Assembly (NCBI RefSeq): GCF_000330505.1
Contig: NW_004440426.1
Span: 935,701 to 970,188 of the forward strand
Origin: Entamoeba invadens IP1
Lineage: Eukaryota; Evosea; Mastigamoebida; Endamoebidae
Length of the DNA: 34,488 nt
Reading direction: 5' to 3'
Made by a program: the position numbers and the translations under genes
The notes under the pieces: generated by a model
What the model was told of the DNA's origin: nothing
Seen by the model: only the letters and a program-made list of their open reading frames with translations
Databases searched by the model: none
Shown: positions 22,539 through 31,325 of the stretch, in pieces
Numbering within the stretch: position 1 is the first letter of the stretch
Layout: every line of letters begins with the position of its first letter

Positions 22539-23159
22539 ATGGGTAATGTCATTGCAAAGAAACACAGATTGGAGTCACACTTCCATTCGAAGGGGCATTT
22601 AAAGCATTTTAACAAACAGTCTCCTTCAGATGTCATTTCAGAGAATGAATGCTTAGACTGTAATCTTAATAGACTTCAAGTTGATATACAAAATTGGACT
22701 GGACTTACAAAGTCATCCATATTATATGACTCAAGACTCGACGGGCTCAATGGAAGAGTATTAAATTCAAAGGTCAGCTGCCATCAAAATGTCCTCTTTG
22801 TGTTCTCCACCAGACATGGAGTCTTTGGATGTTATCATGAAAGTGCTATCTCGCCATCTACTTCACAACCCAAGAAATCTTCGTCACAAAATTTCTTCCT
22901 CTTCTCGATGAACAAAAATTGCTCTTACAAGCTCAAAAAAGTCGGCCAGTCGGCCTCATTATCAATTTACCCCAAAAACTCGGATAATTTGATCATGACC
23001 GTGTTCAGTGCTTTTTGGATGAATTCAGAAGGCATCGTCCAGATCCACCCGTCTCTCAGAAAGGAGTTTGAGCTTCCTAATATCACAAATCCACTCTTCG
23101 GAGGAGCAGTCTCAAAGAAAACAAAGGTCGACTTTATGGTTGCTCTTCAACTTGAGTAA
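22539..23159 (+). CDS. TLDc-like domain protein with predicted N-myristoylation (206 aa)
   Basis: From the ATG at 22539 the protein starts MGNVIAKKH: Gly at position 2 and a basic cluster, a classic N-myristoylation context. The TLDc-like core is NVLFVFSTRHGVFGCYHESAI, then a Ser-rich loop and NFFLFSMNK, with a terminal strand KVDFMVALQLE. The frame extends upstream to another ATG (22386). That extension would add a Lys/Arg-rich segment and a hydrophobic stretch (FFLFCFFTILLLVI), giving a type II membrane protein instead. I prefer the shorter form because a TATA-like box sits 26-34 nt before its ATG. Either start predicts membrane association, unlike the TLDc-like protein at 16305. The function is unknown. 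Confidence 0.58.
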   Translation: MGNVIAKKHRLESHFHSKGHLKHFNKQSPSDVISENECLDCNLNRLQVDIQNWTGLTKSSILYDSRLDGLNGRVLNSKVSCHQNVLFVFSTRHGVFGCYHESAISPSTSQPKKSSSQNFFLFSMNKNCSYKLKKVGQSASLSIYPKNSDNLIMTVFSAFWMNSEGIVQIHPSLRKEFELPNITNPLFGGAVSKKTKVDFMVALQLE

Positions 23160-24483
23160 AGCAAAGTGTATTTACCGGAATAGAATTCTGTCGAGGTGTT
23201 TATATTAATTTATATTTAGCTTTTTTACTATTATGTTTATAGGTTGTTCTCTAGTTATTTATTGTTTGTATTTCCGATATAACAATTTATAATTTTTCGA
23301 AATGGATATATCAAAAGTGAAAAGATTGTCCCAAACATGATATTTTCAACTATAGTTTGTTTTGTAGTAATCAAATTATATATTATATAGTTTCAATATA
23401 TATATTTTATTTTAAATGGAAACCCCGAATTGCAATGTAATTCTAATAATTTTAAATTAAAAATAAAATTATTATTTTTTAAATTATTAACTTTTCGTAT
23501 TGAGTTTTTGAAAAGTCTTGTTAATTCAATAAAAGTTACATTATTTAAGAGAAAATCTATAAATAGAATTGAAAAGATGTTGTTCTTTATAATTATCATC
23601 ACATAACAGTTAAGTTATTGAAAATTGTTCTTAAGCTTCTACTTTTGTATACCATTTTCATGTATGTTAAATGGCAATTGATAATTAATAGCAAACTCTT
23701 TCAAGTTGTCTTGAAATAATATAACAAATTTTGACTTGAGCAAGTGCAGTTTTTTGTATTTGCTTTTTTGATGAATTTTGTTTCACATCACCAGAGTCTT
23801 CGAAACATTGTAAAACTTGTATTAAAATTGTTGACAAACTTTTCACAACTTGTTATAGTTCTGAGAGTCAACCAACATTGTTATTTTACAACATCTTCAA
23901 TTGTAAAATACAACAAATAAAGTTTTCTTTACAACATTCAAAATATTATATTTTAAACATTGAAATAAAACCAGTTTGACGATTGTATTATTATAATAAA
24001 AATAATATAATACAATATTTACACCAATAAAATCTTTGATAAATTATAACGTATGTTTTTTATTTATAATTTTTTTATTTTTAAATAAACAATTAATTAC
24101 TAAAATATAATTATATATTTAATATTAAAATTAATAATTTATTATAATATTGATTGTAGTATACAAATGTTGTTAATTATATACTATATATATTAATAAA
24201 TAAATACTACTATAAATCATTATATTTTATATAATTAACACTTACTGGGAAAAAAAAAATTTTATATCGATTAAAAAAAAATTTAATTTTAAGACGATTA
24301 ATTTTTAGTAGGTAAAATAATAATTAAATTTAATTAAAAACGTAATAATATAATGATGGTTCTATCGCACTGTGACAAATAAATCCAGTTCAATAAATAT
24401 TTTTTCAATACAACTTTTTACTATACTCTTCACCACATTTTTCTATTTTAAACAAATAAAAAAAAGACCACTCAAAAAGGTCA
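23160..24483. other. Long AT-rich intergenic spacer
   Basis: About 1.3 kb without a supported gene. Composition is strongly A/T, with TATTAATA and poly-A/T tracts between 24000 and 24350. It includes the promoter of the ZIP transporter. Confidence 0.5.
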
Positions 24484-25395
24484 ATGTCTTCTTTTTTGAC
24501 TGCTATGTTATGTACGACATGTTCTGGTCTAGCGACCGCGATAGGAGGGATTATTGTAGCTTTCTTTGGGGAACCGGATTATAAGAAATTGGGGAAGATG
24601 TTATCCTTTTCAGCTGGTGTGATGATATACGTTTCTTTTGTTGATGTCTTGTATGGAGGTATTGCAACGAGTGGGTTCATTACTTCCAATTTATCCGTTT
24701 GTGGTTTCATTCAATAGTAGACTTCAATCACATCCAGTTCTTCATCGGAATGGCGATCTTCTTGGCTGCGATATCATACATCCCCGAACCAGACATGTCG
24801 AAGTTCTTTCCGAAGCCCAAAACAGACGACGCGGCCGAAGCAAAAGCGTTGAAAGAGAAAGAAAGTATTCTCCTCTTAGGTATAAAAACAGCGTTTTCTA
24901 TTTGCCTTCACAATTTCCCGGAAGGAATAGCTGTCTATATGGCATGTTTGGATGGCATAGAAACGGGCATCCCTTTAATGTTGGTCATAGCCGGGCATAA
25001 TATCCCAGAAGGTCTTGCTGTCGCCGCACCAGTCTACTCTTCCACTGGAAGTCGATGGGAAGCATTCAAGTGGGCCTTAATCAGTGGTATTTGTGAACCA
25101 TTTGGGGCGCTCTGTGTAGGGACTCTTTTCTATCCCGTACTGACAAAGGGTGTCATTCAAATCACTTTGTGTGGTGTGAGTGGGATAATGGTATATATGT
25201 CTATCTTGGAATTAATACCAAGCTCGCTCAAGTACATCTCTGCTGAGGTTTGTCTTTGAATAACTATAAAAAACTATAATTGTATTATAATATATAAATA
25301 ATATATTAAACAAGTAGTTAACCGCGTTGTACTTTGCATTTGGGATGGGGGTGATGGCGTCTGGGCTATATTTTATGGAGTTGTACAAGTTATAA
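24484..25395 (+). CDS. ZIP-family zinc/iron transporter (three exons, 266 aa)
   Basis: Exons are 24484-24696, 24738-25247 and 25318-25395; introns are 24697-24737 (41 nt, GTTTGT...CAG) and 25248-25317 (70 nt, GTTTGT...TAG). All junctions are phase 0. The protein carries both ZIP metal-site signatures, HNFPEG (about 129-134) and HNIPEG (about 158-163), in the helices that form the metal path. It also has the SAGVMIYVSFVDV helix typical of the GufA/ZupT branch, and IPEPDM before the cytosolic loop. Exon 3 completes the last helix (ALYFAFGMGVMASGLYFMELYKL); without it the transporter would be truncated. Expected role: moving Zn2+ (possibly Fe2+) into the cytosol across the plasma or a vesicle membrane. 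The frame between exons 1 and 2 resolves only with the 41-nt intron. Confidence 0.9.
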
Positions 25396-25468
25396 TTATT
25401 CAATGGTATAATACAAGATTGAATAGGTAATAGTTTTGTTGGTATAAATTGATAGTACTTTGTAGTAT

Positions 25469-25528
25469 TAAATAATAATATAAATAATAATATAAATAAT
25501 AATATAAATAATAATATAAATAATAATA
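25469..25528. repeat. 12-bp tandem repeat, five perfect copies
   Basis: Unit TAAATAATAATA, five uninterrupted identical copies, between the ZIP transporter and the two-pass membrane protein gene. It is likely length-polymorphic. Confidence 0.9.
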
Positions 25529-25595
25529 TTAATAATATTATAAATATAATAAGAAGAAAGGAATCACAAAAAACACACTGAAAAACTTTGAAGTG

Positions 25596-26704
25596 ATGAC
25601 ATTCAATTTTTCAAATTTTTTTATTCGAATCAAAAATTATTTGAAAAAGAAGAAGAAATATATTTTATTCAATTGTATAGGGTTGGTGGTCTGTGTCATA
25701 CTATCAACACTCTTTGGGTGCTGTTTCCTCTCCATCACAAATAAAACGGAACAGAAGTACCTCGATTATTTTGAAAGTTCAGTTGACATGAGAAACAATG
25801 CTCTTCTTACTTCAGTAGAAGTCACTGCCCCTCTTAATATCCAAACTTGTTTCCTTCAAGAAACACCAAAAACAAAAATCGTTCAAACGAAAGACTTCAT
25901 CATTTCTAAGTTATTTCCAAAACCCACGCGTGCTATTTTTTTCTCACAAATGTTATTACCGGAATCGGTTCTAACATTCCAATACACTGCTTTTAAACAA
26001 GTCACACCACAAAACATTTCAATGTATTTGTTACAAGGAGAAAAGGAATTTCAAAGGTTCCAACTTGGGTTGATAGTCTCACCTATTTACTACATAGAGA
26101 ACTCCCCAATGAATCACAGCACTTTTGAGTTAACCAACTTCGACTTTCGAGATCTCTACTACTTCGCCTTTGAGACGTTCAGCGAGAACACAACGGTGTC
26201 AATGTCACTGAACATCGGATTCTCACAGTTTTATGTTGAAGACAGTACTAAAGAAGAGTGCGCATATGGTAACACACGGCACGACTTTGTCGCTGGTGAG
26301 GTGATGGTGACTACTAACACTCAAGACATCTATTCTTTAGTTAGACTCGATTTCTCTGGGAAGTTTGTTTCTATCTAGTAAAAATATTGAAAATATTTTA
26401 TAGTAAATTAATAGTAAATTAATAATAAATTAATAATAAATTAATAATAATTTAATTGTAATTTTAAAATAATTTTAATAGTAAATTTATAATAAATTTA
26501 ATAGTACTTGGATTGATTTTTAGAAATGTCTACAAAGAAACGGTTGTCCCTCTAAGCTTTGTCTTATTTGTGTTTTTACTGGTGACTTTCTCGGTGATAT
26601 CGAACAGAAAGAGGAGAGACGATGAAATACAATTCCTTAAACACAACCAGACACTCCAAAACTCGAAACGGATCGAGTTTAAAAACAACGAGGACCTGTT
26701 GTAA
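25596..26704 (+). CDS. Two-pass membrane protein of unknown function (two exons, 315 aa)
   Basis: Exon 1 is 25596-26362, the intron 26363-26523 (161 nt, GTTTGT...TAG) and exon 2 26524-26704. The start is the ATG at 25596; the GTG just before it is not used. A basic patch (KKKKK) precedes a first membrane helix (about residues 21-45). A large loop of about 215 residues follows with NIS, NHS and NTT sequons and three Cys. Exon 2 supplies a second helix (about 263-283, VVPLSFVLFVFLLVTFSVIS) and a basic/polar tail. With both ends cytosolic the loop would be extracellular or lumenal. The topology resembles CDC50-type flippase subunits or P2X channels, but I see no sequence motif of either. I do not recognise the family. 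Confidence 0.7.
26401..26444. repeat. 11-bp tandem repeat inside an intron
   Basis: Four copies of TARTAAATTAA (two with G, two with A at position 3) within the intron of the two-pass membrane protein gene. They help make it the longest intron in the window. Confidence 0.85.
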
Positions 26705-27010
26705 CACGTCAATTGTAATAAGTTTTTTGAGACAAATTTTTATGGACATTTAGAGCTTTTTGACTAAGATATTTTTCGACTTTATTCAAGTTATTGGAGT
26801 TTGAAATTGTTGTGTGGTTTTTTTCTGGCGCTTTTGTCATGATTCACCACTACAAAATTAATAAACTATATTTTATAGTATTTTGTATCATGGAATATAA
26901 TACAATATTAAGTTACTAATACTTATGGTCCAAAAGTTCCATACTAAAACCAGAAAAATAATTGAATTACAAAGAATAGTAAATAGAATTAGAACGAATC
27001 TATTTCAAAA
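26705..27010. other. Intergenic spacer
   Basis: AT-rich; 3' flank of the two-pass membrane gene and 5' flank of the RasGAP-like gene. No gene seen. Confidence 0.45.
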
Positions 27011-27020
27011 GTATATAAGA
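27011..27020 (+). promoter_or_regulatory. TATA-like element of the RasGAP-like gene
   Basis: GTATATAAGA ends 14 nt before the first ATG (27034). That is close for a -30 type element, so translation may begin at a later in-frame ATG (27040 or 27088). Confidence 0.35.
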
Positions 27021-27033
27021 AGGTGAAGACTTT

Positions 27034-28440
27034 ATGAGCATGAAGCGTGGAAACATTCAAACGAAGGAACTTGGAATAGAAATAGCAATGCAAAGAAGCA
27101 CCCCGACACCAAAAACGAGGCGCCCAAATTCCCCATACCCGCGTAGAAGTGCGTCATCGGAAAGTGGTGAGAAAGAGTTCAAAGACATTTATGAATCCGT
27201 TTGTCTGTATTCATACTCTTGAATGGTAGAGAATAGTATAATATAGTATCAAATAGTATTAAATAGTAAAAGTATAACAAAAAGGCATTAGAACTGCACA
27301 AAGGCTTTCCTGAAGGCCTTTTTACTTATTTGACACGAAACACGTTGGATGACAAAACTAAAGGAGAGAATTGCACTGCGATATTAGCGTATTACGACCA
27401 AGAGTATAAAGCGGGCCAATTTATAGTTTATTGTATTAAACGAGAACTATTTTTACGACTAGATACGAGTGAAAAGAATCCATACCCATTCATTCTATCT
27501 TCCCTTTTAAATTCGATGTTGGGCCCTATTGTTGAAGACATCATTAAACTCACGACGAAGTATACAAAAACACTGAAAGGGACTGATGTTTGTTGTTGGA
27601 GTTATTTGCAGGGATAGTAGAGTAAACAGTAACGAATAGCTCAGTTTGAAAGACAGAGACCCGAAATCCTCTGCATGCGAAAAGAAGTCGAAACAAATTA
27701 AAGAATACCTCCAAGCGTTTTTTGAGATCATTACTGACTTGAATAGATTTCCGGTGTGCGTCAGATACTATTACGCGACTTTAAGCAAAGAATTGAAAAC
27801 GATGCAACCGATAAACTGGATGAAGGGTATGGTCCAAGCTGCTTTGTACGCCCCTTTTGATTTGATCTTCAAAACTTTGATGAAAGTGATGACACAAAAT
27901 TATGAGCTGAACATTCTTTTGGTGTTTTCTGACGCTTTTAGAGCACTCAGTAACTCCGTGATGGGCGTGGAAATCAGAGACGAGTTTTGGAAACACTTTT
28001 TGAATGAATATAGCAGTGACCTCATCACCTTATTGAAAGACAAAATAGGGCAGTATGACCTCTTTCTATGTGAAGAAGAGGAAGTCAGTTTCAATCTATC
28101 AAACTACAACGGAGTGCGACTAAACACGCTCTTGGAGAAAGAGTGGAAAAACATGAAGGAATACATTCCAGAAAGCGCTTACAACTACTTCGTCATCAAC
28201 ACCGACAAAACTCCTGAAAATTATTTAATAGGAAAAATCGTTCAATTGATGACAGACATCCACTCCATCAACGTCAAATCACAAATCGAAAAACAGAGTT
28301 TCTTGCTCATCATGGCTGAGATGAAAGTAAAAATAAAAGATTTGAATGAAGAAAAACGGTACTTGCGACATCAAGTTAGAGACAGACTTGGCATCGACTT
28401 CGAAGATGACGAAACTGAAGAAGAAAAGACAGTCTCGTAG
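27034..28440 (+). CDS. RasGAP-like protein (three exons, 422 aa)
   Basis: Exons are 27034-27198, 27285-27587 and 27640-28440; introns are 27199-27284 (GTTTGT...AAG) and 27588-27639 (GTTTGT...TAG), both phase 0. A Ser/Pro/Arg-rich N-terminus is followed by an all-helical domain that follows RasGAP order: KGFPEGLFTYL, YKAGQFIVYCIKRELFLR (where RasGAPs carry the LFR arginine-finger segment), SSLLNSMLGPIVEDII, then CEKK with LQAFFEIITDLNRFPVCVRYYY, and LLVFSDAFRALSN. A C-terminal charged coiled coil (about 370-410) and an acidic tail close it. Expected role: stimulating GTP hydrolysis by a Ras-type GTPase. The finger Arg and the FLRFFCPA-type motif are only loosely matched, so catalytic activity is uncertain. 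Confidence 0.55.
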
Positions 28441-28538
28441 ACTTTCAATTCTGAAGACTATACAAATTGAATTGTTGTTTTGTTTCATTTTGAATGATCA
28501 ATTCAAGTTCTATCAAAATAAGACTCTTCAGTCGCATC

Positions 28539-28563
28539 TACCCCGTCATAGTATGACGGGGTA
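28539..28563 (+). other. Perfect inverted repeat / hairpin downstream of the RasGAP-like gene
   Basis: A 12-bp perfect inverted repeat around a single central G (TACCCCGTCATA / TATGACGGGGTA), 98 nt after the stop codon. As RNA it folds as CCCCGUCAU-AGU-AUGACGGGG with outer A-U pairs, a strong GC-rich hairpin in AT-rich flanks. Confidence 0.75.
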
Positions 28564-28591
28564 TTTTAGACTTTACATATAGTAGTAAAAT

Positions 28592-28624
28592 AAACTATTT
28601 ATTAAACTATTTATTAAACTATTT
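28592..28624. repeat. 12-bp tandem repeat (2.75 copies)
   Basis: Unit AAACTATTTATT, two perfect copies and a third matching for nine bases, about 50-80 nt before the PAK start codon. Confidence 0.8.
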
Positions 28625-28674
28625 GAGAATTCCAAGAAAAAGAGTCAAAAGAACTTGAAAAAGAAGTCTAAGGC

Positions 28675-30276
28675 ATGTCGCAACAGTACCGCGATATCAG
28701 AGGCATATTGTATGAAGGGTTAGTGTTAAAGCCTATACGCCTCTGGGGGATTTGGACTGAGAGGTGGATGGTATTGACACGAGACAAATTGTATTACTTT
28801 GACTCGTCGAGACAACGAGTTGGTGGAGTCATTCTTCTCGAGTTTTCATCTGTCCGACTTCGTGATATTCCGGAACATCCGTTTGCGTTTGAGATGTATA
28901 GTCCGACGACTGATAAAACGTTTCTATTTGAGGCGCTCAGTTCGGACGAACGGATTCGGTGGGTGGACGAGATATCTTCGGTGGTCACAATTAGTGAGCC
29001 GACCGAGTACCAACACTTAACACATGTCACATTTGAAGAAGGTGGCTTTGTTGGGATACCTGAGGAGTGGGAAAACATGTTCATCTCGTGTGGGGTCTCG
29101 CGAGAGGAAATTAAATCAAACAAAGAAGACGCGTTGAAAGTCCTTGAATTTGCACAAGTGTTTCACGAAGACGAGTCTGAAGAGAATAAAGAGGTTCCTA
29201 TGCCTGATAAAGAAGTTCCTGTGGCTTTACGTTTGTTACGTATTACTGTCTGATACTAGATAGTGTAGAATATAATACTATACCACTCTAGTAAAATGAT
29301 ATAATACAATAATAGTAAAATAATAACAAAATACTAGTAATACTGAACTGTAGAAGAACTTATCACTGGAGGAGACCCCACAGTGTTGTATACCAATTAC
29401 GTTGAGATAGGAGAAGGGATGAGTGGAGTAGTTTATCATTGTTATGACTCGATGAACAAGAAGGAAGTTGCGATGAAAAAGATACCGATGAAAGAGAGTG
29501 TGAATGTAGAAGAGATCAAAATCATGGGGACGATCCACCACAAAAATATAGTGGAGTACATTGGGTGCTTTGAAAAAGACGAGTTTCTGTATATTGGAAT
29601 GGAATACATGGACAGAAATAACTTGACGGGCATGTTTGACTTCTTTCCAGAGATCAAGTTGAGTGAGCGACATATAGCGTATGTAGTGAGGGAGACGAAT
29701 AATGGTATTCGGTATTTGCATTCAATGCATCGGATCCACAGAGATATCAAATCTGACAATGTGTTACTCAATCATCGCGGAGAAGTCAAATTGGCGGACT
29801 TTGGGATTTCAGTGCAACTCACAAGAAGTAAAGCAAAGAGAAATACTGTTGTTGGAACACCTTATTGGATGGCTCCAGAAGTTTGTTAGATTACTCGATA
29901 CATTGAGATCTATAGATACGTCAAAGGCAGTGATAACAATAAGGTCATTAAAGGAAAAGACTATGGAACGAATGTGGATGTCTGGTCTCTTGGAATTATG
30001 TGTCGTGAAATGATCGAGGGAGTCCCCCCTTATATAGATGACCCCCCACTCCGTGCACTTTTCAAAATCTCAACGAAGGGAATACCTCCAGTCACTTATG
30101 GTGACTACACAGAACCGTTTTTGGGCTTTGTGGAGAAGTGCTTGACCTTCGACCCAAACACAAGACCATCTGCTGAGGAATTGTCAAAGGACGTGTTTTT
30201 GAATGACCCCTGCACACGAGACGAATTCGCTAATTTCATTGAAATTGTTAGAAAACAGAGTGAGAGCCAGAGTTGA
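28675..30276 (+). CDS. p21-activated kinase (PAK), PH-CRIB-kinase, three exons, 471 aa
   Basis: Exons are 28675-29230, 29354-29880 and 29944-30276; introns are 29231-29353 (GTTTGT...TAG) and 29881-29943 (GTTTGT...AAG). An N-terminal PH domain (about 8-103) is followed by a CRIB/PBD motif ISEPTEYQHLTHVTF (about 106-120, both His present) continuing GGFVGIPEEW. The linker is short. The STE20-type kinase domain has Gly loop GEGMSG (205-210), VAMKK (Lys about 227), HRDIKSDN (Asp about 316), DFG (about 334) and VVGTPYWMAPE (to about 361), then DVWSLG. All catalytic residues are present. PH-PBD-kinase architecture is a known amoebozoan PAK type. Expected to be activated by GTP-bound Rac/Cdc42 at membranes to control actin, motility and phagocytosis. 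Exon 3 joins directly after APE through an AAG acceptor. Confidence 0.93.
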
Positions 30277-30486
30277 TGAAACTCGATGTCATCTTTTACA
30301 CACAACAGACTCAAATCAAATCATTTTTTCATTGTAATTTTTGGAGTCGTTTGTAAGGCACATGAAGAAGAATTGGGGATTGTAATGACTTACTATAATA
30401 TATTATAATTATATTAATAATTATAATTATATACTTTTTACTAGATTAGTATAATATTGTTATAATATCAAATAACTCCAAAGAAA

Positions 30487-31063
30487 TCAAATCAAGCACT
30501 TATTGACAACAGCAAGAAGACTCGGCTTTTCTAGGGCCGCCGCGACACGCTCTTTGTCGTTGAGTTGTTTGTTCACGTCTTCCTCCGTTTGGTGGGTCCC
30601 TTCTGTCAAGTAGATGTCGACTTTAATTCGATACGGAAGAACACGAATGAGTTTCGTTCGAATCGCAAGACCAATCAAAGTGGCCATAGTACAATTGTCG
30701 ACTGTTGGTGTAAATTTAACAACTATGTGATTCCCAACATCGTCGACTGTAATCAAATCTGGGCTAATCACTTTCAATTGTTCTAGAGTCACTGACGGGT
30801 GTTCCGGGTCTTTGATTCGTCTGATGTGTTCTGTCTGTCAGTGCGTTTGTTGTAAGTTTGTATAAATTAGTAATTATAATAATTTATTATTAATTAATAT
30901 TGATTATTAAGTTAATTATTTATAATAAAAGTATTAATAGCAAACCATATATCTCCAATGAGTCCATTGGCTCGCGAACAGACAAGTCTTCTACGCTCTC
31001 TTGAATTGTTCGGTGAATGTTTAATTCTTGGTATACATGTGGTGTTGGATTTGCGACTTCCAT
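30487..31063 (-). CDS. CIAO2: CIAO2/MIP18 family protein, cytosolic Fe-S targeting factor (two exons, 153 aa)
   Basis: Exon 1 is 31063-30946, the intron 30945-30831 (115 nt, GTTTGC...CAG) and exon 2 30830-30487. Conserved blocks of the family are intact: EIYEHIRRIKDPEHPSVTLE across the junction, then FTPTVDNCTMATLIGLAIRTKL with the reactive Cys, then YLTEGTHQTEEDVNKQLNDK and ERVAAALEKPSLL. The length matches the family (about 150-165). Known role: part of the CIA targeting complex with CIAO1 and MMS19, which delivers Fe-S clusters to cytosolic and nuclear apoproteins. The intron starts GTTTGC, the only non-GTTTGT donor here. Two CAG acceptors lie 4 nt apart; only the second keeps the frame. 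Confidence 0.92.
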
Positions 31064-31325
31064 CTCGTTTTATAAGTTCATTTTAGTATAAAATATGATA
31101 AGAAAAAGAATTGTTTAGTATACTAAAATTTATAGTATATTAAACTAATAACATTTAATATATAATGACCAGAATAATTACAATATTTTTTGACTTCAAT
31201 CACATCTTTTATAATGGACGTTTTTATAGTGGTATTATTTTGTAAAGATGTATATGTTTCCAAAGTATTTGATTACCGACAAAAGAACACCACAAGATCA
31301 ATTCAATTGACTGAAAGAACCAATT
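31064..31325. other. Intergenic spacer
   Basis: Separates two minus-strand genes. ACTTATAAAAC just upstream of the CIAO2 ATG is a possible TATA-like element. Nothing else is supported. Confidence 0.4.

Noticed and set aside
24372..24584. Open frame overlapping the ZIP first exon
   Set aside because: It begins with a non-protein-like Phe/Lys-rich stretch and is out of frame with the conserved ZIP sequence.
24640..24720. Alternative ZIP intron with a GTATTG donor (59 nt), or a frameshift
   Set aside because: The 41-nt GTTTGT...CAG intron keeps phase, uses the standard donor and joins conserved helices without extra residues.
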